Shown here one piece after another: positions 35,493-47,677 of a stretch of DNA of 64,000 nt. Source of the DNA: Sequoia sempervirens (Eukaryota > Streptophyta > Pinopsida > Cupressales > Cupressaceae); NCBI GenBank assembly GCA_007258455.2, contig VDFB02321246.1, positions 49,158 through 113,157 on the forward strand, written 5' to 3'. Below the pieces are notes generated by a model. It saw only the letters and a list, made by a program, of their open reading frames with translations, ran no database searches and was not told where the DNA came from. The position numbers and the translations under genes are program-made. The first letter of the stretch is position 1; each line of letters begins with the position of its first letter.

Positions 35493-36280
35493 GGGTATGT
35501 GCAAGATCATCATGGAGAAAACAGGCCCTTAAGTGGCGAAAAATTTAGAAAAATTAGAGTAAGGAAACTTAACATAATTTTTTTAATAAGTTATCTACAT
35601 TATTTCAAAAATATGTTAGAATAAAATTTGTAGAAAATTTAATGTAGTTTCTAAAATAATAGGTTTTTTTTAAATGTATTTAGTGAAAATTTGAAATTTC
35701 AATGCAGTAGTACTTAAATTTCAGGGAAAAAATAAGAAGTAGGTTTTTGTCTAACCACCCTAACCACAATAAAATGATAATATATTTTTTAAAAATATTT
35801 TACATATAAGTAGAGGACTCATGTCCTGATGTGATGTATATTTTTTTGTAATTTTTTTCCAAGTAAATAATTAATTATGATTTTTTATTACAACTTTTAA
35901 AAAATATAAAAAATTGTATATCTGACCACCTTAACTTGGTCAAAACTTCATGATTTTTTTTTTTAAATCCTATAGTATGCACATCATAGAATGTGATGCA
36001 TGTTTCAGATTCAAAAAATCTGATACCATTTGAAATCTATAGATGTTTGTCAATCAACCTATCAATCAAGACTTTAGTCATAATTCAAATAGAAAATAAA
36101 TAATAATTATTTATTAAATTCAAAGTAAAGCATAATTTATATTGGTGGAAAGCTGAGAATCTCCTTTAAAAACCCTTTTCATTTCATCAATTTTGGGTAA
36201 AAATAAAGTCGTCAGCCACATACCCTACACATACCCATCATATTGCCACTTTTTGGCCCATCATGATCCTACACATACCC
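35493..36280 (-). mobile_element. GGGTATGTG transposon, copy e, between gag and protease (TSD TATA)
   Basis: 788 bp flanked by TATA (35489-35492 and 36281-36284), opposite orientation to b, c1, c2, d and g. Removing it and one TATA rejoins a continuous frame (…IPAHI then PILELL). Confidence 0.92.
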
Positions 36281-36855
36281 TATACCAATCCTAGAACTAT
36301 TGAGGCTATCACCCATGCATAGGGAAATTTTGGAGAAAGCTTTATTAGAGTCATCTATTCCCAAGGATATTGATACCGATTAATTTCAAGCTATGGTAGG
36401 CCATATCACTAATTATCTTCTCACCTTTTCAGAGCAAGGCCTACCGTCACAACCATCTCATAATTGTGCTTTACACCTTGAGGTTGTCATTCATAAGAAC
36501 AAGGTCAAAATATTATTAGTAGATGGAGGTGTTGGATTAAACATTTTCTCCCTTTAGTTGATCAAAAGTCTAGGTTATTCAAAGGATACTATTGGGAAGA
36601 CAAAGAGTACCACCATTAGGGAATATGATGATGAAGAATGGGTATCACAAGGTATTGTTGCACTCCCCATCCAAATAGGCCCTCTCATCATAGAAACTAT
36701 ATGTCAAGTGTTGGACCTAGATCTTCCTTGTAATATATTGCTTGGTCGACCTTGGATCCATTCTCTAAAAGTTGTAGCCTCGACTTATCATCAATGTGTG
36801 AAGTTTCCTTTTGAGGGAAGAGAGATTACTATCCATGCGGATCTTGAGCCTTTTA
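36281..36855 (+). pseudogene. pol: Tat protease region
   Basis: From about 36460 the frame gives the LHLEVVIHKNKVK-type entry, the active-site motif LLVDGGVGLN (Asp codon 36522), and the signature VLDLDLPCNILLGRPWIH (about 36710-36763). This is the aspartic protease that cuts the Gag-Pol polyprotein. DGG in place of DTG/DSG is seen in Tat-type proteases, as far as I recall. Stops near 36385 and 36558 break the frame. Copy f interrupts it right after DLEPF. Confidence 0.75.
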
Positions 36856-37601
36856 GGGTATGTGCAGAATCATCATAGAAAAAATAGGCCCTTAGGTGGT
36901 GAAAAATTTAGAAAAATTAGAGTTAGGCAACTTGACGTAAAACTTTGAATAAGTTATCTATATTATTTTAAAAATATGTAAGAATAAAGTTTGTAGAAAA
37001 TTGAATGTAGTTTCTAAACTACTAGGTTTATTTAAAAAGAAAAATCTATTTGGTAAAAATTTGAAATTTCAATGCAGTAGTACTTAAATTTTAGGGAAAA
37101 AATGATAATATTTTTTTATAAGATTTTAGATATAAGTAGATGACTCATGTCCTGATGTGAGGCATTCTTTTTTTAATTTTTTTTCCAAGTCAATAATTAA
37201 TTATGAATTTTTTATTACAAATTTTAAAAAATATAAAAACTCGAATGCCTGACCACCTTAACCTGGTGAAAACTTCATAAAATTCAACTTTTTTCTTAAT
37301 CCTATAGTATGCAAAGCATAGAATGTGACACATGTTTCAGATTCAAAAAATGTGATACCATTTGAATGCTATAGATTTTTTTCAATCAGTCTATCAACCA
37401 AGACTTTAGTCATAATTCAAATAGAAAATGAATAATAATTATTTATTAAATTCAAAGTAAAACATAATTTATATTGGTGGAAAGCTGAGATTCTCCTTTA
37501 AAAACCCTTTTTGTTTCATCAATTTTGGGTAAAAATAAAGTCGTCAGCCACATACCCATCATATCACCACTTTTTGGCCCATCATAATCCTACACATACC
37601 C
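36856..37601 (-). mobile_element. GGGTATGTG transposon, copy f, between protease and RT (TSD TTTA)
   Basis: 746 bp flanked by TTTA (36852-36855 and 37602-37605), same orientation as a and e. About 40 bp shorter than the family length because of an internal gap near 37095. Confidence 0.92.
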
Positions 37602-37605
37602 TTTA

Positions 37606-39770
37606 CTATTGCAAAAATATTGAATCCAAGTTCTATAAAATCCCCCAAGTACCTAAAAATGACAAAGGACCTACACCTTCTAACTCATTTGTTGACCCAT
37701 CATGTCCCTTGCATCTACTTCTAAAACAAAGGCACTCATTTTGCAAAACATACCTGATATCAAAGCAATAATTCAAGATGATGAATGTGGGAACTACAAG
37801 CTAATGAAGAACACCTTTTTCTTAGGAGAGCTACCTTCTTCTCCTCAATCTCATTGGAAACCTATAGCTAACACCAAAGATCTTGAAACTATCAAGATGG
37901 TAGCTACTACCTTCACCAAATGGAGGTATTTGAATCAGGAAGATGTCAATGAGGGCAATATCTCTAAGCTCCTCTATCAAGATGAATGACATGTCCCCAC
38001 TCTTCCTATGGAAGATGATAACAAAGTCTTGTAACTCATGAAGGGAATGGGATATAGCAAGAATGAGAAGCTAGGAAAGAATGATAATGGCTTACTAGAA
38101 CCCATCATTTTAGAGAAATGGCTAAAGAATCTTGGATTAGGTTGTACTACTAGTAAGGTCAAACTTATTGGAAAAGGTACTTCTGATAAACTATTTGAGT
38201 CTTCCTCTTTGTCACCTACATCACATGATATGACCTTAGATGAATTTCCACTTGATTTTACTAACCTATTTGAAAAAAAAATCCCTCTTCATGATATCCA
38301 TTACATCCTTTTCTCAAAGTAATCAACCAACTAAAATATGCCTAGTCTACCCAAAACTCATTGACATGGACCAACAAGGACCACCAATTCTAGATTTATT
38401 TGAAAATGATGAAGCAATCTTAGAGTTCATGGGACTCCATGACAACTTACCTTTGGCAGATCATAAAGCCAGTTTTGACATAGAGCTAGATACAAAAGCA
38501 GACTATGGGAAGACGATTGAATCCTTTAGTCACAAAATTGATGAAATGCAACTAACATGCAAATATTTAACTGAAAACCCCAGTCTAGCACTTTTTGATC
38601 CTAAAAAATTAAAAACAAAGGACACATTCGACAAGGAAAACCTTTCTGAGGTGTTCAAGGATGAAGGATTCAATCTTCCACTTAGTGCAACACATCTAGA
38701 GAAATCAATAGTACTAGTAGAAAAAGCCACTCTAGTCAATGTGGGAATAAAAGAGAAACCTAAGATCACTTTTTATACTAAATCCTTGTTGGAAGAAGAA
38801 TAGAGAACATAGCAACATTTTTGAAGGAGTACAAAGCTAAGTTTTCATGGTCATACACAAATATAATAGGACTCAACCTAGAAGTGGTTGTCCATCACTT
38901 ACCAGTCTATTCTGAAGCTAAGATAGTCAAACAAAAATTAAGACACCCTCAGATAGCACTCTTGGTTAAATTGGAGTTGTAAAATCTTATTGATGTTGGA
39001 TTTATCTGACTGGTAGATTATCTTGAGTGGGTTTCAAACTTGGTACTAGTCTCAAAACCCACTAGGTGCATCAGAATATGCACTAATTTTAGAGATTTGA
39101 ACAAGGCATGTCTGAAGGATGATTTCCCTATTTCCAATATCAACCTCATCATGGACATAACAACTAGGCATGAAATGCTATCACTCATGGATTATTTTTT
39201 AGGCTGCAATCAAATCATAATCGCCAAGGAAGATCAACATAAAATTGTGTTCACTTGCCCATGGGGAACCTATTGCTGGAATGTAATTCCCTTCAGGCTA
39301 AAGAATGCAGGAGCAACCTATCAAAGGGCCATGGACCTCATCTTCCATGACATGATCCTCAAAATAGTTGAAGATTATGTGGATGATATTTTGGAAAAAT
39401 CAAAGAAAAGAAATGAGCACATACAAGTCTTAGGGCCCATCTTTGATAGGCTAGAATAAAGTAAGGTATGACTAAATCCAAAAAAGCGTTTCTTTGGGGT
39501 CACATCAGTGAAAATTATTGGCTTCATTGTCTCACAAAGAGGGATAAAGATTAATAAAACAAAGGTAAAATCCATCCTAGACATGGAACCACCACAAACA
39601 CTAAAGCATATGAGAGGGTTACAAGGAAGACTATAGTCCATCCAGAGGTTCATAGCACAACTATCAAATAAAATCCACCCCTTTTTGCATCTTCTCCATA
39701 AAGGAATAACTTAAAAATGGGATGAGAAGTGTGAAAAATATTTCCAATAGATCAAAGACTATCTGCTGAC
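37606..39770 (+). pseudogene. pol: Tat pol: linker with G-patch-like motif, then reverse transcriptase
   Basis: After copy f the frame yields a linker, then a G-patch-like LMKGMGYSKNEKLGKN at about 38035-38085, a further acidic linker (38366-38803) and the RT from about 38815. RT motifs in order: HHLPVYSEAKIVKQKLR, the RICTNFRDLNKA block (39070), the GATYQRAMD block (39310) and the catalytic YVDD (39376-39387), so the two catalytic Asp are kept. A thumb region with GLQGRL follows to about 39690. RT copies the RNA into DNA. In-frame stops (for example near 37987, 38802, 38980 and 39457) and several frame changes make it inactive. Confidence 0.8.
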
Positions 39771-40690
39771 ACCTCCAATGCTCATTCCACCAATATCTAA
39801 TAAACCATTAATCTTGTATATCTCAGCATCACCAGTAGCACTGGGAGATCTTTTGGCACAACATGATGAAAATTGGAAGGAAAGAGCTATCTACAACATC
39901 AAAATTCCTTGGGTGGGTTATGAAATGAACTATTCACCTATTGAAAAAAGCATGCATAGTAGTATTTTTTTCTTCACAAAAGTAAAGACACTACATGTTG
40001 TCACATCAAATCAAGCTCATTGCAAAAATCAGTCCACTAAAATACATTTTATCCAAAGAAACTCTTACAAGGAGAATGGCCAAATGGCTGATGATTTTTA
40101 TAGAGTTTGAAATAGAGTATGTAGAGCACAAGGCAATCAAAGGACAAGTGGTCATAGAACAACTAGCAGAAGAACCTATCTATGTTGAGAACCCTCTGAT
40201 ATCTGAGTTATCAGATGAATCAGTGTTCCTTATCAATCTCATAGCTCAATGGAATATGTACTTTGATGGATCTTTCACACAACATGGATCAAGAGTAGGC
40301 ATTCTTTCATCACCACTAAAGGTGATTGCATCCCAAAGTCATACCAACTATTATTCCCTTGTACTAACAACATTTCCAAGTACAAAGCCCTAATCACAAG
40401 TCTAAGGATAGTAGTTCAGTGGCAGATACAAGAAATGAAAGTCTATGGAGACTCACAGCTAGTTATCAACCAAGTCAATCATGACTATCAAACAAAGGAT
40501 GACAAGATCACTCCTTACAAAAAAGATGGTGGAAAATCTCAAGGATCTTTTTATAGACATAACTTTTGAGAAAATTTCTCGCATGAACAATAGAGTAGTA
40601 GATACCATGGCTATGATCAGATCACTACTAGAAATGCCAAAATATGTCCTCCATTATGAGTTCTTGGTAAAAAAAACTTCTTGTACCAAC
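39771..40690 (+). pseudogene. pol: Tat pol: two RNase H regions
   Basis: The first region (39778 to about 40100) has the RT-linked RNase H layout beginning LILYISASPVALGDLLAQ. The second starts with WNMYFDGSFTQ (Asp codon 40265), then a degenerate middle, VYGDSQLVINQV (about 40440) and NRVVDTMA (about 40589), which are the motif positions of an additional RNase H domain. That second, archaeal-type domain is a known trait of Tat elements and would remove the RNA strand during replication. Frame changes occur near 40090 and 40392, and a stop lies near 40694. Confidence 0.72.
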
Positions 40691-40699
40691 TTTTGAGAT

Positions 40700-42007
40700 C
40701 CCTGAATTGGAATTCATGTGTGTCATTATTGGTCTTGGATCCCTGTGGAACCATGACATCTTTACCTATCTGAGTAGAGGAACCCTCCCATCCGATATCA
40801 CCTCAAAACTTAAAAGGACCTTTGTTAAAAAGGTATCTTCATTTGTGATCCTAGGTTATACCCTTTACTATCGAAGCATCGAGGGGACATTGCTACAATA
40901 TCTTAACCAAGAGGAAGCCTTGACTGCTTTAATAGAAGTACATGATGGCATATGTGGGTCTCATTCTTGCGGTATGATGTTAGCTAAGAAATTGTTGAGG
41001 ATGGGGTACTATTGGCCAACCATGGAAAGAGAAGCTGATAAGTATGTGCAAAAGTGTGTCCAATGTCATGAACAACATGGAGATTTGATTCATTCTTGAG
41101 CTCAAGAGTTGTAACCCATGATCAGACCTTGGCCTTTCTCATAGTGTGGGATTGACCTCATAGGAAAGATCATCCCAACCTCATCCAACAACCAAAATTT
41201 TATCATAACCACCACTAAGTACTTTAACAAGTGGGTTGAAACCATTCCTATGACCTACATAACAAGGAAGAAGATTGCCAAATTTATCGTAAACTACCTA
41301 ATCTGTAGTTATGGTATTCCACAAACTCTCATCTTAGAAATGAAACCCCCTTTAAGAATAAAGATGTTAAAGAGCTTTGTCAAAGATTCAACATCCAAAA
41401 TCCATTCTCTACCCCCTAGTAACCCTAAGCAAATGGTCAAGTTGGGGCTACAAACAAAACCATCTTGAAAATATTGAAGAAAATGATCAATGAAATTGAC
41501 CTTGTGACTGGCATTTGCAACTCAATCTTGTTCTCTAGGCTTATCGAATAAGTATCTACACACCAATAGGTGCAACCCCTTTTTCCCTAGTCTATGGATC
41601 CAAAGCTATCTAGCATATTGAGGTTGAGCTCCCATCATTGCAAGTGTCATTACAAAACTTGATCATAAATGAAGAATACAAAGTATCTCAACTGAATGAG
41701 TTAGAATTCTTAGACAACCATAGTCTAGATGCCCTCAATCACTTGAAAGTATATCAAAACTGAGTAAACCAAATCTATAAAAAGAGGATAAAATGTTGGT
41801 ATTTCGATGTAGGGGATCTTGTTCTCAAATAGAATTAGAAGAATCTTCCATATGAAGACAACAAAGGGAAGTTTGATCCTAACTAGTTCGGTCCCTTTGT
41901 CATCACAACAAGCTATGGATTAGGAGCATACCAACTGTTAACACCTGAAGCTGAACCCTTGCAAGAACCCACCTAAAACTTGCATCTTATAAAGTTTTAT
42001 GCCTAAT
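40700..42007 (+). pseudogene. pol: Tat pol: integrase
   Basis: The HHCC zinc region is intact (VHDGICGSHSCG ... YYWPTMEREADKYVQKCVQCH, about 40939-41071). The core follows with GIDLIGKI (about 41150), YGIPQTLILE (where ITDN is expected, so the second catalytic Asp is lost) and a scrambled segment where the Glu should be (about 41430). The C-terminal part includes GKFDPN and TSYGLGAYQLL before the end at about 42007. Integrase inserts the DNA copy. The lost Asp and stops near 41098 and 41146 show it is dead. Confidence 0.75.
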
Positions 42008-42454
42008 CTTGAAGGGTGTAAATCTAAAAATACAAAAAAATAAAAAAATGATAAAAATCCAATAAAAAATCTATGGGAAAAAAGGATTGAAAAAAGTAAA
42101 GAAAAGCAATCGTCCTTTAGTGAAAACCACTTTAGTGGCACTTTGGGCAAGTACCTTGGTGACAACCTGGTAAACAGGTGCCTTGCATAAATAAAAAGTA
42201 CCTCCATCTATTCTTTGTCTCTTTACCCTACCACTCTTTGCATCACCCTCCATCCATCACATCATTTATCCTATTCATCCATCACCTATGAGCATCCTTA
42301 TCATAGCTTGATGTTGTGAATTATCACAATCCCTTTTAGTACTACTTGGCATATTCCAAAGGTCATTTTGTCCTATCTATATCGAAGTAGTCTAACATGT
42401 CATGTTGGGGGAAATTAATTATGGATCGCATCAAGTTCTTTAATATCTTAATGA

Positions 42455-43190
42455 TTCGTCTAAAAATCCAAAAGCATTCATAAAATATCATCAAAAATCC
42501 AAAAACATCTAAATCTTGTATAGTCAAAAATGCAAAAACATTTGCAAAATCCTATATAGCTAAAATCCAAAAACATTCATAAAATTGTAAAGGAAAAATC
42601 CAAAATATCCAAACCACATCAAAATGACTAAAAGGGTCAAACATCAAAAATCCAAAAATAGTACTCTTGTCAAACTACATTGTCTCTAAGCTTGAATGTA
42701 GGCAAGGGCATCATGATGTGCCCCTGAGATAGCCTAGCTCAGTCCTTTAGAAGTTTGTCATAATAAACCAACATCAATCAAATGTTCATATCTTCATCTT
42801 CAATAAGTCAAGTTAGTTGAACTATGTGGTCTTTGCATGTATAACATAGGAAAGGCTTATCTTTGATCAACCCTCGAGACCCCTAGGATAGGTCTTTAGG
42901 TTAGGTTCTTGGTCAAAACTCAAAAAATCCCAAAAACATCCAAATAACTCGTAAAATCCTAAAACATTCTAAAAACACAAAAACATTCAAATATCAAGAA
43001 AACATCAAAAACATTTGAAAACTCAAAAATACAAAAAAAATTGGAAAACATTCAAAAAACCCTAACACAACCTCAAATAACTAAAAACCCAAAAAATTCA
43101 TAAAAACTTTCAAAAACACCCAAAAACAACCTCAAAACATTTACAAAGTATAAAAAACATTGAAATATTCCAAAAAATACAAAACCACCC
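42455..43190 (+). repeat. A-rich degenerate tandem words (AAAATCCAAAAACAT)
   Basis: Dozens of AAAATCCAAAAACAT-like units without fixed period on the plus strand, with very few G. Low-complexity filler within the Tat 3' region, interrupted by about 200 bp of ordinary sequence near 42700-42900. Confidence 0.65.
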
Positions 43191-43200
43191 ATCCAATCTC

Positions 43201-43356
43201 ACTTTCACCTACAATAAACCTTCACATGTAATAAATCAAGCATCACCTTCAACCTTTGGTGAAACAAGTAAAAAAGAAACTTTCACCTACAATAAACCTT
43301 CACATGTAATAAATCAAGCATCACCTTCAACCTTTGGTGAAACAAGTAAGAAAGAA
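43201..43356 (+). repeat. 78-bp tandem duplication
   Basis: 43201-43278 and 43279-43356 are nearly identical (starting ACTTTCACCTACAATAAACC), differing at one or two bases, so the duplication is recent compared with the element. Confidence 0.9.
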
Positions 43357-44699
43357 AGTATAGCAAGTCATAAAGTGAGAACCTAATCATCAAAATATAA
43401 AGTCTAGATCATAGGTAAATGCATCGGTGAAGTGTATATCAATGACTCATCTTAGCATAATCATCCTATCATAAAAAAACCATTTGATCAAAATTTCCTA
43501 GGATGTATCCTTCCTATGATGGAAATTAGTATTAGACATCACATTAGCTAAACTTAAACTAGGCAAGAGATATAGATATCACTGACTATTTGTCTTTGAT
43601 ATTTTCTTATGATTTATCTTATTGACCCATTCCAAGGACCTCTCGATGATGTCTATCAAATTTATTTAGAGAGAAAGGAATGGGGAATCGATCATTGTCT
43701 TTCATTTGTTGTGCTTGGGGATACTCTTGTAAAATAATCTTGGCACATACTTGCTTAGTTGTGTGTGGGGAAGTTGTTTGGAGTACGTTGTTGACTATTG
43801 TGTATGCTTTGGTCCAAAAAATTCTAAGCTTCTAACTTACATTCCAACAAGGTTTTTCTATGCCAAGGTGTGAACAAGAACTATGTTATCTTCTTATAGA
43901 GTCAGAGTTCATTACACTAGATACAACACAATCCTAGTTATTAATACCTTGATGCATAGTGTCTATGTGTTATATCAAACAATAAGAAACGACAAAAAAT
44001 CCAAATCCTGAAAAAGTGAGCACATCATCATCTTGCATTCATCCTACATTTCTTACCATCATCTCCAATAAAGTCTCAGTGGATCATAGACTTGTTGGAT
44101 ATTTTGAAGCAATCATCAAAATCAATGGCCAATCATTCTTGTTTCTTCTATCTTCTCTCCATGCTAACCTAGTATCATGATAGTAAACAAAAACATCATC
44201 AATGCATCCATATTGCATCCAAAAATCATCAACATACATGCATCATCATAGGATAAGATATCATACATTATGCATTATCATTATCATATAATTTGTGAGG
44301 AATGATATAGATTTGTTATTCTAAGCATCTTAAATCATTGCATCACATATCATAAGCATACATCACATTGCATAATCATAATCATCATAAAACTACATAG
44401 AAAATACATAAAGATAGTGAAAAAGAATATAACATTACATCCATCTCATTACATCTCATGTATCATCACATATCACATAAGTATCTCATATCATATGCAT
44501 CCATACATTATAGGCATAAAATAAGATGAACACATCATATCGAATTCATATCTATATCATATATATATCAAAAAAATGAAAGTCATGGTACAAAATCTAG
44601 ATTAGTGTATGTATATCGATCATAAATACTATATCCATGAGGCTATTAAAAAGGATCCTATGAATGTATGTCTATGTGAAAGAATGGGGCAACAAAATT

Positions 44700-46726
44700 C
44701 AAAAAGTGTCTATACAAAATCAAGCTAGCCCTGATGGTTGCTACCCTCTTTGGCTTGCCTCTCTAGCTGATCCTTAGCCTTGGGTCGTGCATCCCTATGC
44801 TATGAATAATTAGGTTGTCTTAGTGCCTAGGGATCATCACAATGTTAATGCATCTTGTAATATGATACCTCGATCACAAAATTTCTATATAATCTAGTAA
44901 AAATAGTCCTACCCTGTGTAGATGTCATGAGGGCCTCTAACTACTACCATCGATCAATCTCCTAGTCCCTCTCAGTAGCCATAGCTTGTACCTGCTATCT
45001 CACATGATCCCTCTCTATTGTGATGGCAACCATTTGCTTCCTAGCTTGGTCTCACTTAGCAGTAATATCCAAAATCTATTTGTAGACCTAATCCCTCTCA
45101 CTTTTCAAAACCTTCACTTGCTACTATAGTTGCTAAATTTGAATAGCCCTCATGTTAGGTTGTGGTGGCTATGTTGGTTGTTGTGCTAGTTGTTACTGTA
45201 TAGGCTGATATTGACCATTGGGCTACTAAGGAGGCTACTTTCCAACTAGTGGGGCCCCCAGAATCTGTCCATCTCCACCATCCTGGCCACCCTATCCTCT
45301 ACCCCTACCTCTAGGTCTCCCTCATGGAGGAGCACCCATTGGATTTGTTAGTCTCTGTGGAGGTGTAAACCATACATCATAAGCAAGCATAGTCTATGCT
45401 ACCACATGACCCTTGTCATAGGCCCATGGTTGTGCTACCAACTGCCTGAATTCCTCCACTACCTATGGAGCTAGAATGGTAGGTCCCCAAGTGGGAACCT
45501 CTTGCATAGAGCTTGTGAAAATGGCCCTATAAGCATCATCTGACTTGTCCTACATCTCCCCAAACTACCGTGCTACTCTATCTGGTAGGTATTGGACAAT
45601 GATGGTATGCTTGTGGCCCTACATGTAACAAGTCTATAGAGCAAAGAACAACTTCTATATATCATCATACCAGGCTGGCATTTGTAGCCAGGATCGCCAT
45701 CTGAAGACTATCATGTCATCTATCACCTAACGCCAGTATGGGGGACCAATCTATCTAGTATGACACAGGGTGATCACACCTCTGTACCACTAGGTCATAG
45801 GATCTTTGGTTCAATGTTTCCCATTTGTACTATCAATCGAAGCATATTTATATGCTCCCACCCCCAAATATGCATCAAGGTTACCCCTACACCAATGGAT
45901 TTTCCATCAGAATATACAAAGTCTTGCATATCATGATATAGTGATTCCAATATCACTGGCCCCCATGCAAAAAGTGTCCTCCTATGAAGAATTTGGTGCC
46001 ATGCCAAGCCCCATCCTAGGTTGAACCCTCAGCTGCATCTATTCAAAGCAACCAAACCTGAAATGATGGCTATAGTGATCAATCAAAATGTGGGCACACA
46101 ACCCTTGTATGAATTGAGGTCAATTTGGGAGGTGAAAAGAACAATGGTCTCCATCTCCATCACCTTGTTATAAGCATCATATCCATCGTCAACATCAAAA
46201 ATCATCCACTCACTATGTATTGACAAGTGCAAAATTTTCCATACATCCTCCAAAGTCACTGTCACCTCGCCAGTGGGAAGGTGAAACAACAAAGTCTCAT
46301 TGTGTCATCTCTCGCACAAAGCAGTCATCATCGCTAGATGGGTCTAGATGATAGGCACATATGCAATATACCAGAGGTTGATCTCACGCAGGTGCTCTTG
46401 GATTAATTCAGAAAAATCACCTAGTCTAAAAAAACCTGTGGGCCTATGCTCACATGACATCAAGGGTATTGTGTATTAACAAGTGCAAAATCTTCCATAC
46501 ATCCTCCAAAGTCACCATCACCTCACCGGTGGAAAGGTGAAACAACGAAGTCTCACTGTGTCATCTCTCACACAAAGCAATCATCATCGCTAGATGGGTC
46601 TAAATGACAGGCACATATGCAATATACCAAAGGTCGATCTCTCACAGGTGCTCTTGGATTAACTCAAAAAAATCACCTAGTCTAAACAAAACCATGGGCC
46701 TGTGCTCGCACGACATCAAGGGTAGA
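44700..46726 (-). pseudogene. Antisense plant mobile domain (PMD, MAIN-like) ORF in the Tat element
   Basis: Read on the minus strand from about 46345: MMTALCER-stop-HNETLLFHLPTGEV, then TVTLEDVWKILHLSIHSEW, later AWGPVILESLYHDMQD (about 45950), MHIWGWEHI and a C-terminal part with PPYWRQ-like and PAWYDD words (about 45680), then a Gln-rich and helical tail to about 44700. The pattern ERW...FHLPTGE...TLEDV...L followed by WAWE-like words is that of the plant mobile domain (PF10536) shared by MAIN/MAIL proteins and retrotransposons. The Trp of ERW is now TGA, and further stops and a 256-bp duplication of the N-terminal part break it. It runs opposite to gag-pol, between integrase and the 3' LTR. 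Confidence 0.7.
46213..46725. repeat. 256-bp tandem duplication in the antisense ORF
   Basis: 46213-46468 and 46469-46725 are the same segment (shared AAGTGCAAAATCTTCCATAC-type start), roughly 90% identical by eye. 256 is not a multiple of three, so the duplication shifts the frame. Confidence 0.9.
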
Positions 46727-47667
46727 ATGACCTCCTACACCCACAAAGTGCACAATGTCAAAAATAAAATTTTTTTGACTCAATTTGGAATTTTTAACTC
46801 AAAAATCTTAATAGTGTTGTTATATGTCAAGTTTCAAATTGTGACACCTGAAGGCATTTCAAATTGGAAATCACAAAATGCATCGCTATTTACATGTGCG
46901 TTGTGATTTAAACTTTGGAAACCCTAACCCTAGCTTTCAAATTGGCAGGTTCATTGCTATATAAGTATGTGTCACAATTTAAAATTAGAAACCCTACTTT
47001 TAAGTCAAGAAAGCAACACTATAATTCATTTTAGCATCACTGGTTTTCAAATGGGCATCACTATATAGCGAAACCACCAAAGTTTGAACTATAAAGCGCA
47101 ATAAATGCTTCAAAAATTCAAATTTCAAATCGAGTTATGAGTTACATACTAGTGGTCCTAAGCGTGGAATCTGCTAATACTTGCAAACCCAGTTGGAAAT
47201 GTGTCTAGGGAGCTCTTGTCGTGCCATTTTGTTAGATAGTCAGAGCTCAAAAACAACAAGAATCTCCAAGGTGTGAATGTACAAATGAATTGAAAGTGAC
47301 CCTTCTCGGCTTATTTATGCTAGAAAATTAGCATTTTTTCCCTAATTTAACCTTCAAGCTAGGGTTTATCATAATTTTCACTAATTTTTCCAATCAAAAC
47401 ATTATTTTGCATCATTTTTTTCATTTTTGTGCAATTCTTGCATCACAAATCCTTTTTGGACCCTTGAGGTAGCTTTTAACCTTTATTGAGAAATCAACCC
47501 AAAATTCAAAATTTTCACCCAATTTCTTGAGGGGGTAGGAAATCAGCTTTATCCTTCCATTAGGGCATCAAAAAAATTAGAAAATTTTCATTTTTTGATT
47601 TAGTTAGTAGTTTTAACTCGAAGAGCATTAGTCTTTGAAATGAAGTAGTATGTACCTCACTTCAAAT
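46727..47667 (+). other. Tat 3' region before the polypurine tract
   Basis: No domain recognised. It contains short repeats of CAAATTGGCA / TCAAATTG words near 46850-47100. Confidence 0.4.
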
Positions 47668-47677
47668 AGGGGAAAAA
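47668..47677 (+). other. Polypurine tract of the Tat element
   Basis: AGGGGAAAAA directly before the LTR start TGTAGACAC, the expected second-strand primer. Confidence 0.75.

Larger units (their letters stand above)
42008..44690 (+). other. Non-coding 3' region of the Tat element
   Basis: Between integrase and the antisense ORF. It contains an A-rich block of AAAATCCAAAAACAT-like words (about 42455-43190), a 78-bp tandem duplication (43201-43356) and a CAT/ATC-rich stretch (about 44160-44570). No convincing ORF is present. Long low-complexity 3' regions are usual in Tat elements. Confidence 0.6.

Noticed and set aside
42455..44570. Satellite or CRISPR-like array in the A-rich Tat region
   Set aside because: The words have no fixed period and no unique spacers. 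It is low-complexity sequence.
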